Shown in pieces: positions 14,358-22,621 of a stretch of 27,843 nucleotides of DNA (position 1 is the stretch's first letter; every line of letters begins with the position of its first letter). The translations under genes and the position numbers were made by a program. The notes below the pieces were generated by a model. The model had not been told where the DNA came from and ran no database searches. It was given only the letters and a program-made list of their open reading frames with translations. Source of the DNA: DATNPH01 sp036703315 (GTDB lineage: Bacteria > Cyanobacteriota > Cyanobacteriia > Cyanobacteriales > Coleofasciculaceae); contig DATNPH010000119.1 in NCBI GenBank assembly GCA_036703315.1, positions 1-27,843 of the forward strand. The letters run 5' to 3'.

Positions 14358-15872
14358 ATGAGTTTCAATGATGAGTTTGAGCTGCTTCTACGTGCCCGCT
14401 ATCCTTTGATCTATATTCCAACCTTGGAAGAGGAACGAGCTGAAAGTGCGATCGCGCAATCGGCTAAACAGTTGGGCAATCGCGCTGTTTATGTCTGGGA
14501 TTTTGTTGATGGCTACCAAGGCAACCCGAATGATCTGGAGGTTGCACGCCGCAATCCTTTACAAGCCTTAGAATTTGTCGAAAAACTAGCCCAAAGCGCA
14601 GCGGCAATTTTTATATTAAGAGATTTTCATCGATTTTTAGAGGATATCTCCGTTTCTCGTAAACTCAGAAATCTATCGCGACGCCTGAAATCTCAACCCA
14701 AAAATATAGTGATTGTGTCGCCGCAAGTTTCTGTACCCGCTGAGCTGGCGGAAGTGCTGACAGTGCTAGAATTCCCTTTACCTAATCCGTCGGAAATCAA
14801 AGCGGAGATTGGACGCTTGTTAGCCGCTACAGGTCAATCCCTGAATGATAAAGTTCTAGATGAGCTGGTTCGTTCCTGTCAGGGTCTTTCCTTAGAGCGA
14901 ATTCGTCGGGTTCTCACGCGTGCGATCGCATCTCACGGCGAAATTCAACCGGAAGACGTTGAACTGGTTTTAGAAGAAAAACGCCAATCGATTCGCCAAA
15001 CGCAAATCTTAGAATTTTACCCAGCAACCGAGAAAATTTCCGACATCGGCGGCTTAGATAACTTGAAAGACTGGCTACTGCGTCGGGGAGGTGCCTTTAC
15101 AGAACGGGCGCGGCAATATGGTTTGCCTCATCCCCGTGGCTTGCTACTAGTCGGAATTCAGGGAACAGGAAAATCTTTAACAGCGAAAGCGATCGCTCAC
15201 CACTGGCACCTTCCCCTACTTCGCTTAGATGTTGGGCGTCTGTTTGGTGGTTTAGTTGGAGAATCCGAATCCCGCACCCGCCAGATGATTCAACTAGCAG
15301 AAGCCTTGGCTCCCTGCATTCTCTGGATAGATGAAATTGACAAAGCATTCTCTGGAATTGATTCTAAAGGAGATGCCGGGACTACCAGTCGTGTTTTTGG
15401 CACTTTCATCAACTGGCTAGCTGAAAAGAAATCTCCTGTATTTGTTGTCGCCACAGCCAACAACATCCAGGCGTTACCTCCAGAAATGCTTCGTAAAGGT
15501 CGGCTTGACGAAATCTTCTTTGTTGGTTTACCCAGCCAAGAGGAGCGTCAGTCCATTTTTGAGTTGCATTTATCTCGACTGCGACCTCACAACTTAAAGA
15601 GTTATGATTTAGAACGCCTAGCTTACGAGACACCTGACTTTTCGGGAGCGGAAATTGAGCAAACTCTGATTGAAGCCATGCATATTGGCTTCAGCCAGAA
15701 CCGAGACTTCACCACTGATGATGTCTTAGAAGCTGCCAGTCAGATCATTCCCCTAGCGCGGACAGCCCAAGAGCAAATCCAGTTCCTCCAAGACTGGGCT
15801 GCTGCCGGAAAAGCCCGAATGGCGTCTAGAGATAGTCGTTTTAGCAGTCGCATTCAGCGTCAGCTTCAATAA
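14358..15872 (+). CDS. ycf46: Ycf46-like AAA+ ATPase
   Basis: 504 residues, matching the cyanobacterial/plastid Ycf46 length. The N-terminal 250 residues form a degenerate AAA-like region (YPLIYIPTLEEERAE, FILRDFHRFLED, lid-like VLDELVRSCQGLSLERIRR). The active AAA domain follows: Walker A GIQGTGKS at 266-273, Walker B ILWIDEID at 321-328, sensor VVATANN near 362, and the arginine finger and lid region around RKGRLDEIFFVGLP. Ycf46 has been linked to inorganic carbon use in cyanobacteria, but its molecular target is not shown here. It closes the block of genes on the plus strand. Confidence 0.93.
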   Translation: MSFNDEFELLLRARYPLIYIPTLEEERAESAIAQSAKQLGNRAVYVWDFVDGYQGNPNDLEVARRNPLQALEFVEKLAQSAAAIFILRDFHRFLEDISVSRKLRNLSRRLKSQPKNIVIVSPQVSVPAELAEVLTVLEFPLPNPSEIKAEIGRLLAATGQSLNDKVLDELVRSCQGLSLERIRRVLTRAIASHGEIQPEDVELVLEEKRQSIRQTQILEFYPATEKISDIGGLDNLKDWLLRRGGAFTERARQYGLPHPRGLLLVGIQGTGKSLTAKAIAHHWHLPLLRLDVGRLFGGLVGESESRTRQMIQLAEALAPCILWIDEIDKAFSGIDSKGDAGTTSRVFGTFINWLAEKKSPVFVVATANNIQALPPEMLRKGRLDEIFFVGLPSQEERQSIFELHLSRLRPHNLKSYDLERLAYETPDFSGAEIEQTLIEAMHIGFSQNRDFTTDDVLEAASQIIPLARTAQEQIQFLQDWAAAGKARMASRDSRFSSRIQRQLQ

Positions 15873-15878
15873 TGTGCC

Positions 15879-15938
15879 GTTGGTTGTTTATTATGTGTTA
15901 TTGGTCAAACAACCAACACTCAACCATAAACAACCAAC
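15879..15938 (+). terminator. Inverted repeat after the ycf46-like gene
   Basis: A perfect 13-bp inverted repeat (GTTGGTTGTTTAT at 15879 and ATAAACAACCAAC at 15926) encloses 34 bases that contain another AAACAACCAAC copy. The stem can form in RNA but no T-run follows, so it may be a repeat element acting as a weak transcript end. Confidence 0.45.
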
Positions 15939-15953
15939 AATTAACAACTCCTT

Positions 15954-16418
15954 ATGAGTTTGTCAGGTATAGCTAAATTTGTAATAGGCTTTGTCGTCGG
16001 CATCGCTCTCTTGGCAGTTGGTGCTGCTGCTTCTGCTTATTACTTCTGGACTAAACTTTCCGTTGTCCCTCCTAAACCAATCTTTGTAGAGGAGCGACCG
16101 AAGTCTGCATCGACTGCCAAAAAAGCACGTTCTGTGACAACATCAAGCGCTCTAACCACCAGTAAACCTACTTCCGTCAAGTCGCCAGAGAAGCCACTAC
16201 CATCAGGAGCCTATAAAGCGCGTGTTACCTGGTCAGAAGGATTGAGTCTCCGCGACGCCCCAGGTCCAGAATCAGCCCGCATTGGTGGCGTCACTTTCAA
16301 TCAGGAAGTGTTCGTTCTCAAAGACAGTGATGATCAAAGGTGGCAACAGGTGCGCTTGGTACAGGGTGAGCAAGAAGGCTGGATAAAAGCCGGTAACATT
16401 GAACGAGTTGCTCAATAA
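15954..16418 (+). CDS. Membrane-anchored SH3-like domain protein
   Basis: 154 residues. A single N-terminal membrane segment (about residues 7-32, VIGFVVGIALLAVG core) is followed by a Ser/Lys/Pro-rich linker to about residue 82. The C-terminal bacterial SH3 domain runs to the end, with SEGLSLRDAPG, the ARIGGV turn, and GWIKAGNIE. The fold suggests a periplasmic peptidoglycan-binding or protein-binding role after anchoring to the membrane. Function is unknown. The start ATG lies 81 bp after the preceding gene, beyond the inverted repeat. Confidence 0.85.
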   Translation: MSLSGIAKFVIGFVVGIALLAVGAAASAYYFWTKLSVVPPKPIFVEERPKSASTAKKARSVTTSSALTTSKPTSVKSPEKPLPSGAYKARVTWSEGLSLRDAPGPESARIGGVTFNQEVFVLKDSDDQRWQQVRLVQGEQEGWIKAGNIERVAQ

Positions 16419-16476
16419 AATTACTGTTATCTTCTTATTTCTTAAGGATAGAAGTAGGAGTAACCCATCAGACTTA

Positions 16477-16517
16477 GTAATGGGTAATTGCTGATTACTA
16501 CAAGTCTTACCCATTAC
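16477..16517 (+). terminator. Inverted repeat after the SH3 gene
   Basis: A perfect 11-bp inverted repeat, GTAATGGGTAA/TTACCCATTAC with a 19-base loop, lies about 58 bases after the stop codon. There is no T-run, so this is a possible transcript end or a dispersed palindrome. Confidence 0.4.
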
Positions 16518-16699
16518 CCAGCACCAAAGTTACACCTATAAGGCTGCTACTTAATATAAATATCATTGTGTTAAGAAAAGTAGCTAAAGTTTAAAGTTAA
16601 TTGCAAAATCCCAGGTAACTGAGAAACCAACGAAGAAGGGGTGGTAGGTTGTAAAACTATAACTCCCGTTTGAGCAAGCTTACTTCCAAATCACACACG

Positions 16700-16876
16700 A
16701 TGTACAATAAGAACTCTGAGAAAGACTGGCTGGGAGCAGCTGTTACGGCTGCGTTAGGTGCTGGGATCGTAACATCTTTTGCAGTGAGTCAAGGTCAAAA
16801 CCCGCTTGTAGCGTTAGCGATTACTGGTTTTTCTGTAGTTGTTGCCTTATTGTGTAGTCAGCTAGGACTGATTTAA
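16700..16876 (+). CDS. Small membrane protein, unknown function
   Basis: 58 residues: a polar start (MYNKNSEKDW) followed by a Gly/Ala/Val-rich hydrophobic stretch that can form two helices separated by the polar turn SQGQNP. I choose ATG 16700 over an in-frame TTG at 16670. No Shine-Dalgarno sequence is evident. Small membrane proteins of this kind are frequent in cyanobacteria and rarely characterised. The gene-like composition is the only support. Confidence 0.5.
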   Translation: MYNKNSEKDWLGAAVTAALGAGIVTSFAVSQGQNPLVALAITGFSVVVALLCSQLGLI

Positions 16877-16929
16877 AGGGTATATATTGACTGATGTTCA
16901 TGATGTTCAGAATCTACCCTAATAGGCTA

Positions 16930-17004
16930 CTAAGCAATTCAAAATTTAAAATGCTCTAACCGAGTAGTGGCAAGAGTTTGAGCAACTACCACAAGGCAAC
17001 TTGC
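16930..17004 (+). repeat. Dispersed intergenic repeat, copy 2
   Basis: This copy matches 612-675, sharing CTAAGCAATTCAAAAT, AATGCT, TAAC and AGCAACT blocks, with an extra TTTAAAAT-like insertion. It lies next to the 3' end of the minus-strand SH3 gene. Confidence 0.55.
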
Positions 17005-17016
17005 ATAAACATTAGC

Positions 17017-17658
17017 TTAGAAACAAGCTTCGAGATTGCTGTTGTCAGAGAGAAACCCGTTAGAAATCCAGCCGACGCTAGGAGCTATGATCCTGACCCA
17101 CTGGCGTCCCTCATTGTCTTCTATAAATTGTGGAGGATTGCTGAGTTTAACTCGGTCTTGAAAGAATACTGAATTAACTTGACGGGAATATTTGTCAGGG
17201 CTTACACGCACAGCTACACCCTCATTTCCACTATATCTGACTTGGCGACAGAGATTTGACGCTGGAGAAGTCTTCTCTTCTCCAGCGTCAAAGCATCGTT
17301 TGAGGTCTTTTGTCTGCACAAATCCACTGATGGGGGAACTGATTGCTATCCAACCACTGCGGCTCTTCTCCTCTGCTAAGATAACTTGTTCATCAGGCTG
17401 TAAGGCTCTAAGTCGATTGGCAGTTGAACGTTCCTGATATATAAATACTGATCTCGTTGCTGCACGACATGTCCCCACTAGTCCCTGTGCCAATTTAAAG
17501 TTGCTCCTCTTGTGAAACACAGTTGGTTCTGACTCAATAATCATGCTTGTTAAACCAATACTGGTCAAGACGGTAGCGTTAGCATTCATACCGCTCATAG
17601 TGCTTAATACTAAAGCCAACACAAGGAACCGCTTGTCCCAATGGCTTATTTGTTTCAT
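17017..17658 (-). CDS. Secreted protein with two SH3-like domains
   Basis: 213 residues. An N-terminal signal peptide (KRFLVLALVLSTMSG hydrophobic core, cleavage near ANA) is followed by two SH3b-like domains: one around residues 60-120 (TRSVFIYQERST, GWIAISSPISGFV) and one around 130-210 (RYSGNEGVAVRVSP, WVRIIAPSVGWI). A Cys-containing linker, RCFDAGEEKTSPASNLCRQ, joins them and its DNA is a perfect hairpin. ATG 17656-17658 has the Shine-Dalgarno sequence GAGGAG eight bases upstream. A role in the periplasm or cell wall is inferred. Confidence 0.83.
   Translation of the reverse strand: MKQISHWDKRFLVLALVLSTMSGMNANATVLTSIGLTSMIIESEPTVFHKRSNFKLAQGLVGTCRAATRSVFIYQERSTANRLRALQPDEQVILAEEKSRSGWIAISSPISGFVQTKDLKRCFDAGEEKTSPASNLCRQVRYSGNEGVAVRVSPDKYSRQVNSVFFQDRVKLSNPPQFIEDNEGRQWVRIIAPSVGWISNGFLSDNSNLEACF
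17255..17292. repeat. 38-bp perfect hairpin inside the SH3 gene
   Basis: Sixteen-base arms (17255-17270 and 17277-17292) are perfectly complementary around a 6-base loop, TCTTCT. The element falls in frame in the linker between the two SH3-like domains. It could act in mRNA folding or be an inserted palindromic element. Confidence 0.9.
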
Positions 17659-18232
17659 GCTATTAACTCCTCACCTCATTGGGTCAGCCTCTTAGACAAA
17701 TAGAAGACCAGATAAAAACCATGCAAATCATGGTGGTTCTTGAATCATCTTCCACGATTCAATGGCTGAATAGCCAACTTATGTACAACTAAACTACAAA
17801 CAAAGACAGCTTCAGTACTGCTGCTACTGGTTGTGTGGAAACCGATATTATGACATTTTTGGGTATAAGCCAATAGTGTCAATCAACTGTTAACTTTGGC
17901 AATTGCCGGTATAGCTATATTTTTTGCTCTCCTTGACAATAGATATCAGTTGCTTTAAAGTACATTGTTTTGATAGAAAGTTAAAAAAGTAAACATTCTG
18001 ATGTACTTGCACTTCCATCGGGATCAGTAGTCATCTATACATCGACTAAAAAATAAAGAGTCAAAGTCATTTCGATTCAGCTTTAGCTCTTTAAGTTAAT
18101 AATATTTAGCCTAGATAAGATAGTACACAATAGTTCTAGCAATCCCTTATAGGAGTATTGTTATTATCAAAAAATCAGCGACACTCAACTTTCGCTTGAT
18201 AGATTAGCAGGTAAAAATTTATCAGAAACACT
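17659..18232. other. A/T-rich gene-free region between divergent genes
   Basis: This 574-bp stretch separates the minus-strand SH3 gene from the plus-strand peptidoglycan-binding gene. It contains two neighbouring small hairpins, ACCATG/CATGGT at 17718-17734 and TTGAATC/GATTCAA at 17740-17762. I see no coding sequence, RNA gene or recognised promoter element. Confidence 0.55.
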
Positions 18233-19393
18233 ATGGAAATTCTTGGCTATCTTCATCTTGCATTAGCTTACGAAGCTGAACCAGACGCCACTCATATTTT
18301 CAACTTAGAGAGTTTGAAGTTTTTTGAGTGGCTCAAGCGGCAAAAGCTTCCAACGCACGTTCGGATCTATTTGCTATCGCTGGTTGCCATCTTGAGCATT
18401 TTGGGGGTAGCAAGCGAGGCATTAGCCCAAAGGAGTCTCAAGCTAGGTGATTACAGTCCAGATGTAACGTTTATTCAGCAACGTTTACGGCAGCTAGGAT
18501 ACTTCAATAAGTCTCCTAGTCGTTTTTTTGATTCAGCGACTAGGAATGCAGTTATTCAATTCCAGCGAGATAGGGGACTGCCAGCAGATGGCATTGCGGG
18601 ACCACGAACTCAAGACGAATTATTTGCCGAATATGCTCAGAGAAGACAGACTTCTAATGAGGAATATAGTTACGATAATTCTAGTTATGATAATTTTAAT
18701 TACAACAGTCCTGATTATGATAACTCAAACTATGATGCTTCGAGTTATCTTAGCCTACAGTGGGGCGATCGCGGATCTAATGTCCGCTTCCTACAAGAAC
18801 GATTGAGAGAAGAAGGTTTCTATTTGGGATCTATAGATGGGTTCTTTGGTACTGAAACTGAGGTGGCGGTAAGGCAATTCCAGCGCTCTAGAAGACTTAC
18901 AGTTGATGGCATTGCAGGTCAAGATACTTTGGCGGCACTTGAGGGAGATGACAGGCGTTTCTCAGATCGTCGCCGTAGTCGCCGCGAAATCACCCTGCGA
19001 CCAGGCAGTAGGGGTTCGCGAGTTGAAGAGCTGCAGAAAAATTTAACAGCTGCTGGTTTTTACAGGGGTCCCATTGATGGCGAGTATGGTTTTGGAACTA
19101 CATCAGCAGTCAGGCAGTTACAGAGGGACAATAACTTAGTGGCTACTGGAGTTGCTAACCAGGAAACCCTAGCAGTTCTGGAGAAGTATCGCTATGCGGT
19201 GATAATCCCCAATCAGAAGGGCGATACGCTGTTTGAAGTACGCCGACTCGGTTTTTTCAATGCGTTTTCCGCTAGTTCAAGATTAGGGGATTATGTCAAT
19301 GTTGGAATATTTAACAACCGTGCTCTAGCAGAAAGCCGCTCTCAGTTGTTGCGATCGCGTGGACTTGATGCACGGGTAGCGTATTCTCCATAA
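18233..19393 (+). CDS. Peptidoglycan-binding protein with three PG_binding_1 domains and SPOR-like end
   Basis: 386 residues. It begins with the conserved leader MEILGYLHLALAYEAEP, followed by one membrane segment near 45-65 (IYLLSLVAILSILGVAS). Three PG_binding_1 repeats follow: about 70-135 (YSPDVTFIQQRLRQLGYF, ADGIAGP), 180-240 (GSNVRFLQERLREEGFY, TVDGIAG) and 255-315 (GSRVEELQKNLTAAGFY). Between the first two is a linker of repeated Tyr-Asp-Asn. The last 65 residues look like a SPOR-type fold (YVNVGIFNNRALAESRSQLL, DARVAY). It likely binds the cell wall from the periplasm. It is paralogous to the next gene. Confidence 0.88.
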   Translation: MEILGYLHLALAYEAEPDATHIFNLESLKFFEWLKRQKLPTHVRIYLLSLVAILSILGVASEALAQRSLKLGDYSPDVTFIQQRLRQLGYFNKSPSRFFDSATRNAVIQFQRDRGLPADGIAGPRTQDELFAEYAQRRQTSNEEYSYDNSSYDNFNYNSPDYDNSNYDASSYLSLQWGDRGSNVRFLQERLREEGFYLGSIDGFFGTETEVAVRQFQRSRRLTVDGIAGQDTLAALEGDDRRFSDRRRSRREITLRPGSRGSRVEELQKNLTAAGFYRGPIDGEYGFGTTSAVRQLQRDNNLVATGVANQETLAVLEKYRYAVIIPNQKGDTLFEVRRLGFFNAFSASSRLGDYVNVGIFNNRALAESRSQLLRSRGLDARVAYSP

Positions 19394-19429
19394 TTAGCAG
19401 CTATACTGCTACTTTAAACATGAAATCTC

Positions 19430-19449
19430 CAGGCTAAAATAGTAGCCTG
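19430..19449 (+). terminator. Hairpin between the two peptidoglycan-binding genes
   Basis: CAGGCTA/TAGCCTG with a 6-base loop sits 37 bases after the first gene. A smaller hairpin, AGCAG/CTGCT, lies just before it (19406-19420). They could end the first transcript or stabilise it; no T-run follows. Confidence 0.35.
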
Positions 19450-19576
19450 TCACAGCAATTTTGATAGTGACCAATTTCTGTAATGTCTGCCAAAAGCTAC
19501 ATTCAGAAGTTGGAACCCACTTGAAATTAGTGTGATGGACTAACAGTAACTGGATGGGTGATGCTTCTAAAAAACT

Positions 19577-20416
19577 ATGGAAACCCTGGCTTATCTTCAT
19601 CTTGCTTTAGCTCATGAGGCACTGCAAGACACTGATTACACAACTTCTATTTTCACCTCGGAAAGTCTAAAACTTTTTACAAAGCTCAATCAGCAAAAGC
19701 TTTCCACTACTGCTGCCTATAGCTTGCTTTCCCTAACTCTTGCTTTCTCACTCCTAGGAATGGCTCGTCAGGCGTCAGCAGCGGTTAAGGAAGGTGATAG
19801 TGGTCCACAGGTGAGTGCGATTCAACAACGTTTGCAGCAGTTGGGTTACTTTAAGGCAAATATTACTGGCTACTTTGGTTCCCTGACTAAAGAAGCAGTC
19901 AGACAATTCCAGCAAGCTAAGGGATTGCCACCAGATGGCGTTGTGGGAAAAAGTACTGAAGTATCCTTAGGTGAGCAACTGACATCAAGCTTACAGACAG
20001 CAGGGCAGTTTTCTAAGCGTGTTTGGCAATTGGGCGATCGCGGTGAACAAGTTAGTGCCATTCAGGAAAGTTTAGCAGTAGCTGGTTTTTCGGCTGGCTC
20101 GAACGGTATCTTTGATCCAGCAACCCAAGAGGCTGTGCGGCGATTCCAACAAGCGAAAGGACTAACTGTTGATGGAGTTGTCGGGTCACAAACTATGGTT
20201 GCCTTACCAGCAATCGGCGGTTCAGTGCCTTCGTCAGATATAGGAAGATCTAGCAGTCGCTCAGATATCAGAGCGCTGCAAAGGCGTCTGCAATCTCAAG
20301 GCTTCTATAACGATGCGATCGATGGTGTTTGGGGTTCGCGAACCCAGTCCGCCGTTGAATCTGCCCGACGTGCCTATAGGGTTAGTGCTGATGATCTCAC
20401 AAATGGAGGCTTTTAG
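19577..20416 (+). CDS. Peptidoglycan-binding protein, three PG_binding_1 domains
   Basis: 279 residues, paralogue of the preceding gene. The same leader (METLAYLHLALAHEA) and membrane segment (LLSLTLAFSLLGMARQAS, about 50-67) are followed by PG_binding_1 repeats at about 72-130 (GPQVSAIQQRLQQLGYF), 150-212 (GEQVSAIQESLAVAGF) and 225-270 (SDIRALQRRLQSQGFY, ending with AVESARRAYRVS). It lacks the Tyr-Asp-Asn linker and the SPOR-like end. No Shine-Dalgarno sequence is seen; both paralogues have AAA-x-ACT just before ATG. Role in the cell wall is inferred. Confidence 0.88.
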   Translation: METLAYLHLALAHEALQDTDYTTSIFTSESLKLFTKLNQQKLSTTAAYSLLSLTLAFSLLGMARQASAAVKEGDSGPQVSAIQQRLQQLGYFKANITGYFGSLTKEAVRQFQQAKGLPPDGVVGKSTEVSLGEQLTSSLQTAGQFSKRVWQLGDRGEQVSAIQESLAVAGFSAGSNGIFDPATQEAVRRFQQAKGLTVDGVVGSQTMVALPAIGGSVPSSDIGRSSSRSDIRALQRRLQSQGFYNDAIDGVWGSRTQSAVESARRAYRVSADDLTNGGF

Positions 20417-20492
20417 CTACATTTTGCCCTATTACCTAACTTGTAGTTTAGGGGGTAGGGAAGTGGGGGAAAGAGTAGGCGTTGCTAAAACG

Positions 20493-20515
20493 AAAAAACC
20501 GGCTTAAAAGCCGGC
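20493..20515 (-). terminator. Intrinsic terminator of sigC
   Basis: On the minus strand, CCGGCTT and AAGCCGG form a 7-bp GC-rich stem with a two-base centre followed by six T residues (20493-20498 on the plus strand are A). It lies 48 bases beyond the sigC stop and has the classic form. Confidence 0.9.
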
Positions 20516-20563
20516 ATCATAAGTTGAGAGTTTATTCAAGCAACCAAGCTTAAGAGTATCTAC

Positions 20564-21811
20564 TTAGCTCAACGCTTCCAGATAATCCCGCACACGGTTG
20601 CGGCGCTTGGGTTGCCGCAACTTTTGCAGAGCTTTCGCTTCAATTTGACGCACTCGTTCACGAGATAGCTCTAGAGCGCGACCAATTTCTGCTAACGAGT
20701 AAGGATGACCATCGCCTAAGCCAAACCGCATACGAATGACATCGCGTTCACGGCTGGTAAGATCCGCTAGAAGTTGGTGCAAATCCCGTTGAAGTGCTTC
20801 TCGCATCAGAACTTCTTCAGGCGAAGTTTCCTCAGTTTCCAGCAAATCGCCTAGTTCTGTATCTTTTTCCTTGCCCACTTTAATTTCTAAGGAAACAGAG
20901 CGAGGAACTCGTAGTAAGACTTCCCGCACCTGGGGAGGAGTCATTTCTAACTCTACGGCAATATCCTCGACGGTGGCTGTGCGACCTTTTTCCTGAGAGA
21001 TTTTGCGCTGGGCTTTTTTGATTTTGTTGAGCTTTTCGGTGATGTGAACTGGCAAGCGGATAGTACGGCTTTGAGTCGCGATCGCTCGGGTGATTCCTTG
21101 GCGAATCCACCAATAAGCATAGGTGCTAAACCGATACCCCTTGGTAGGATCAAACTTCTCGACTGCCCGCTCTAATCCTAGAGTTCCTTCTTGAATTAAA
21201 TCCAGTAGTTCCAAACCGCGATTTTGATACTTTTTCGCTACCGAGACGACTAAGCGAAGGTTGGCTTTGATCATGTGTTCCTTCGCCCGGACGCCCTGAG
21301 ATTGAATGTGGTCTAACTCCTTGAGTGTTAGACTGGCTAACTCAGCCCAACGCTGTTTTCCAGCTGCCAAGCTCGGTTTTAGGTCTGCAACTTCAACACC
21401 AGCAGAAGCTGCCCAGCGTTCTAAAGAAGGACGGTGACCTAAGTTGGATGCCAGACGATCATGGGCATCAATCAGATTAACGAAGCGCTCAATTACTTCA
21501 TCTCCTGAAGTGGCAAACTCAGCTCGTAAATCTAACAGCCGCATATAGCGCTGAACTTTTTGGGCTTCCGAGACTTCCTCATCTCGCCTGAGTAAACGAA
21601 CCCGACCAATTTCCTGAAGATATAACCGAACAAGGTCCGTAGTACGGCGGTTAGCACTTTTGGAGAAGCTGATAGCGTCTGTATCCTCAAGCTCCACGTC
21701 AACCAAATCATCTACCGGTGTTTCCACATCTTCGCTCGTACCGTTGAGGTCAAAGTAGGTAGGCAGTTCGTGGTCGAATTCTGTGTCGGCTAAGAAAGGA
21801 GTGGCTGGCAT
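20564..21811 (-). CDS. sigC: Group 2 RNA polymerase sigma factor, SigC-like
   Basis: 415 residues of sigma-70 type. The N-terminus MPATPFLADTEFDHE resembles cyanobacterial SigC rather than the primary SigA. Region 1.2 is TDLVRLYLQEIGRVRLL, region 2 contains the core-binding EHMIKANLRLVVSVAKKY, LLDLIQEGTLGLERAVEKF and the -10 recognition YAYWWIRQGITRAI. Region 3 is KLNKIKKAQRKI and region 4.2 is SRERVRQIEAKALQKLRQ. SigC-type factors serve stationary-phase, carbon or nitrogen responses. The start at 21809-21811 gives the typical N-terminus. A strong terminator follows. Assignment as group 2 is firm; the letter C is from sequence memory. Confidence 0.9.
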   Translation of the reverse strand: MPATPFLADTEFDHELPTYFDLNGTSEDVETPVDDLVDVELEDTDAISFSKSANRRTTDLVRLYLQEIGRVRLLRRDEEVSEAQKVQRYMRLLDLRAEFATSGDEVIERFVNLIDAHDRLASNLGHRPSLERWAASAGVEVADLKPSLAAGKQRWAELASLTLKELDHIQSQGVRAKEHMIKANLRLVVSVAKKYQNRGLELLDLIQEGTLGLERAVEKFDPTKGYRFSTYAYWWIRQGITRAIATQSRTIRLPVHITEKLNKIKKAQRKISQEKGRTATVEDIAVELEMTPPQVREVLLRVPRSVSLEIKVGKEKDTELGDLLETEETSPEEVLMREALQRDLHQLLADLTSRERDVIRMRFGLGDGHPYSLAEIGRALELSRERVRQIEAKALQKLRQPKRRNRVRDYLEALS

Positions 21812-22621
21812 AATAATCTCTTAATTAGAACTGGTGACAACACTTGATGCTGGTGCGTCACAACTTAATTACTAGAGTTCCCACCCTTGATGACCGGAGA
21901 ACAGCGCTTATATTTTTTTACTTGCAAGACTTCACAGTTGGAACTGGTAGCCCTTGCTAGTGTCTACTACAGACATCTCGCTTAAGCCTCAACTACTACA
22001 TAAATGTCAGCGTCGAGTTCAAAGTTTGTCTTTTGTAGGATGACTATGCTGTTGAAGCTCTCATCTAGTATAAGCGGATCCCCAGTTAGGAATAGTGACC
22101 TTGCTCAAAGGCTATGTTAATCTTCATGACCAATTGGGTGAATTCCTGAAAGATTCTTTGAATTTATGAGAAAACTTTCCCTAGAGAGAGATTCAGTCTA
22201 AATATTGACAAATATAGGGAAGTATGCATAAGCTAAAGCCTCGTCTTCTACTGCCTATTCAAGAATGGAAGCAATGCCATGCCCCCTCAGGCGAGCCTTG
22301 AGCTAGAGGGCGTAGCAGAAATATTTAGATTGTCAGACAGGGGTAGTTCTTTCATATATCAACCGAGTCAGGTAGAGACAAGAAGACTCGCCTGAGTGGG
22401 GCTATCGCTCATAATCAAGCGCAAGGAAACAGCGCTCACCAAGCGTCAACTGAAGGCTGAAGTATGAAGTTATGAAATTACCCCACCCATAAAGGGCGGA
22501 GGTCAGGTTGTACAAGGGATCCGATAGGGGGCATGAATCTCGAATTTATCCAACCATCAACATACCTACAAGGATCACAAGCCACCTAGGTTTTCTGCCA
22601 ACTTCTTGAGTGAATTTTAGA
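21812..22621. other. Long gene-free region upstream of sigC with structured elements
   Basis: 810 bp without a protein-like frame of useful length. It contains a large inverted-repeat structure at 22278-22535 and, inside it, a shorter stem at 22282-22401. Repeated GAAGGCTGAAG/TATGAAG-like words lie near 22451-22480. The segment nearest sigC presumably holds its promoter. Confidence 0.55.
22278..22535. repeat. Nested inverted repeats, possible structured RNA or decayed mobile element
   Basis: The outer arms CATGCCCCCT (22278-22287) and AGGGGGCATG (22526-22535) are perfect 10-mers. An alternative inner stem pairs TCAGGCGAG (22287-22295) with CTCGCCTGA (22387-22395), extended by CCCC/GGGG across a 2-base bulge. 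A C-rich/G-rich imperfect hairpin (CCACCC ATAAA GGGCGG) occurs near 22485-22501. No family is recognised. Confidence 0.4.

Noticed and set aside
22224..22302. Short ORF starting MHKLKPRLLLP, considered as the end of a transposase
   Set aside because: It is only about 25 residues, has no transposase motif, and ends within the inverted-repeat structure.
22278..22535. RNase P RNA, tmRNA or 6S RNA
   Set aside because: The conserved RNase P and tmRNA words are absent, and the shape does not clearly match the long single hairpin with a central bubble of 6S RNA.
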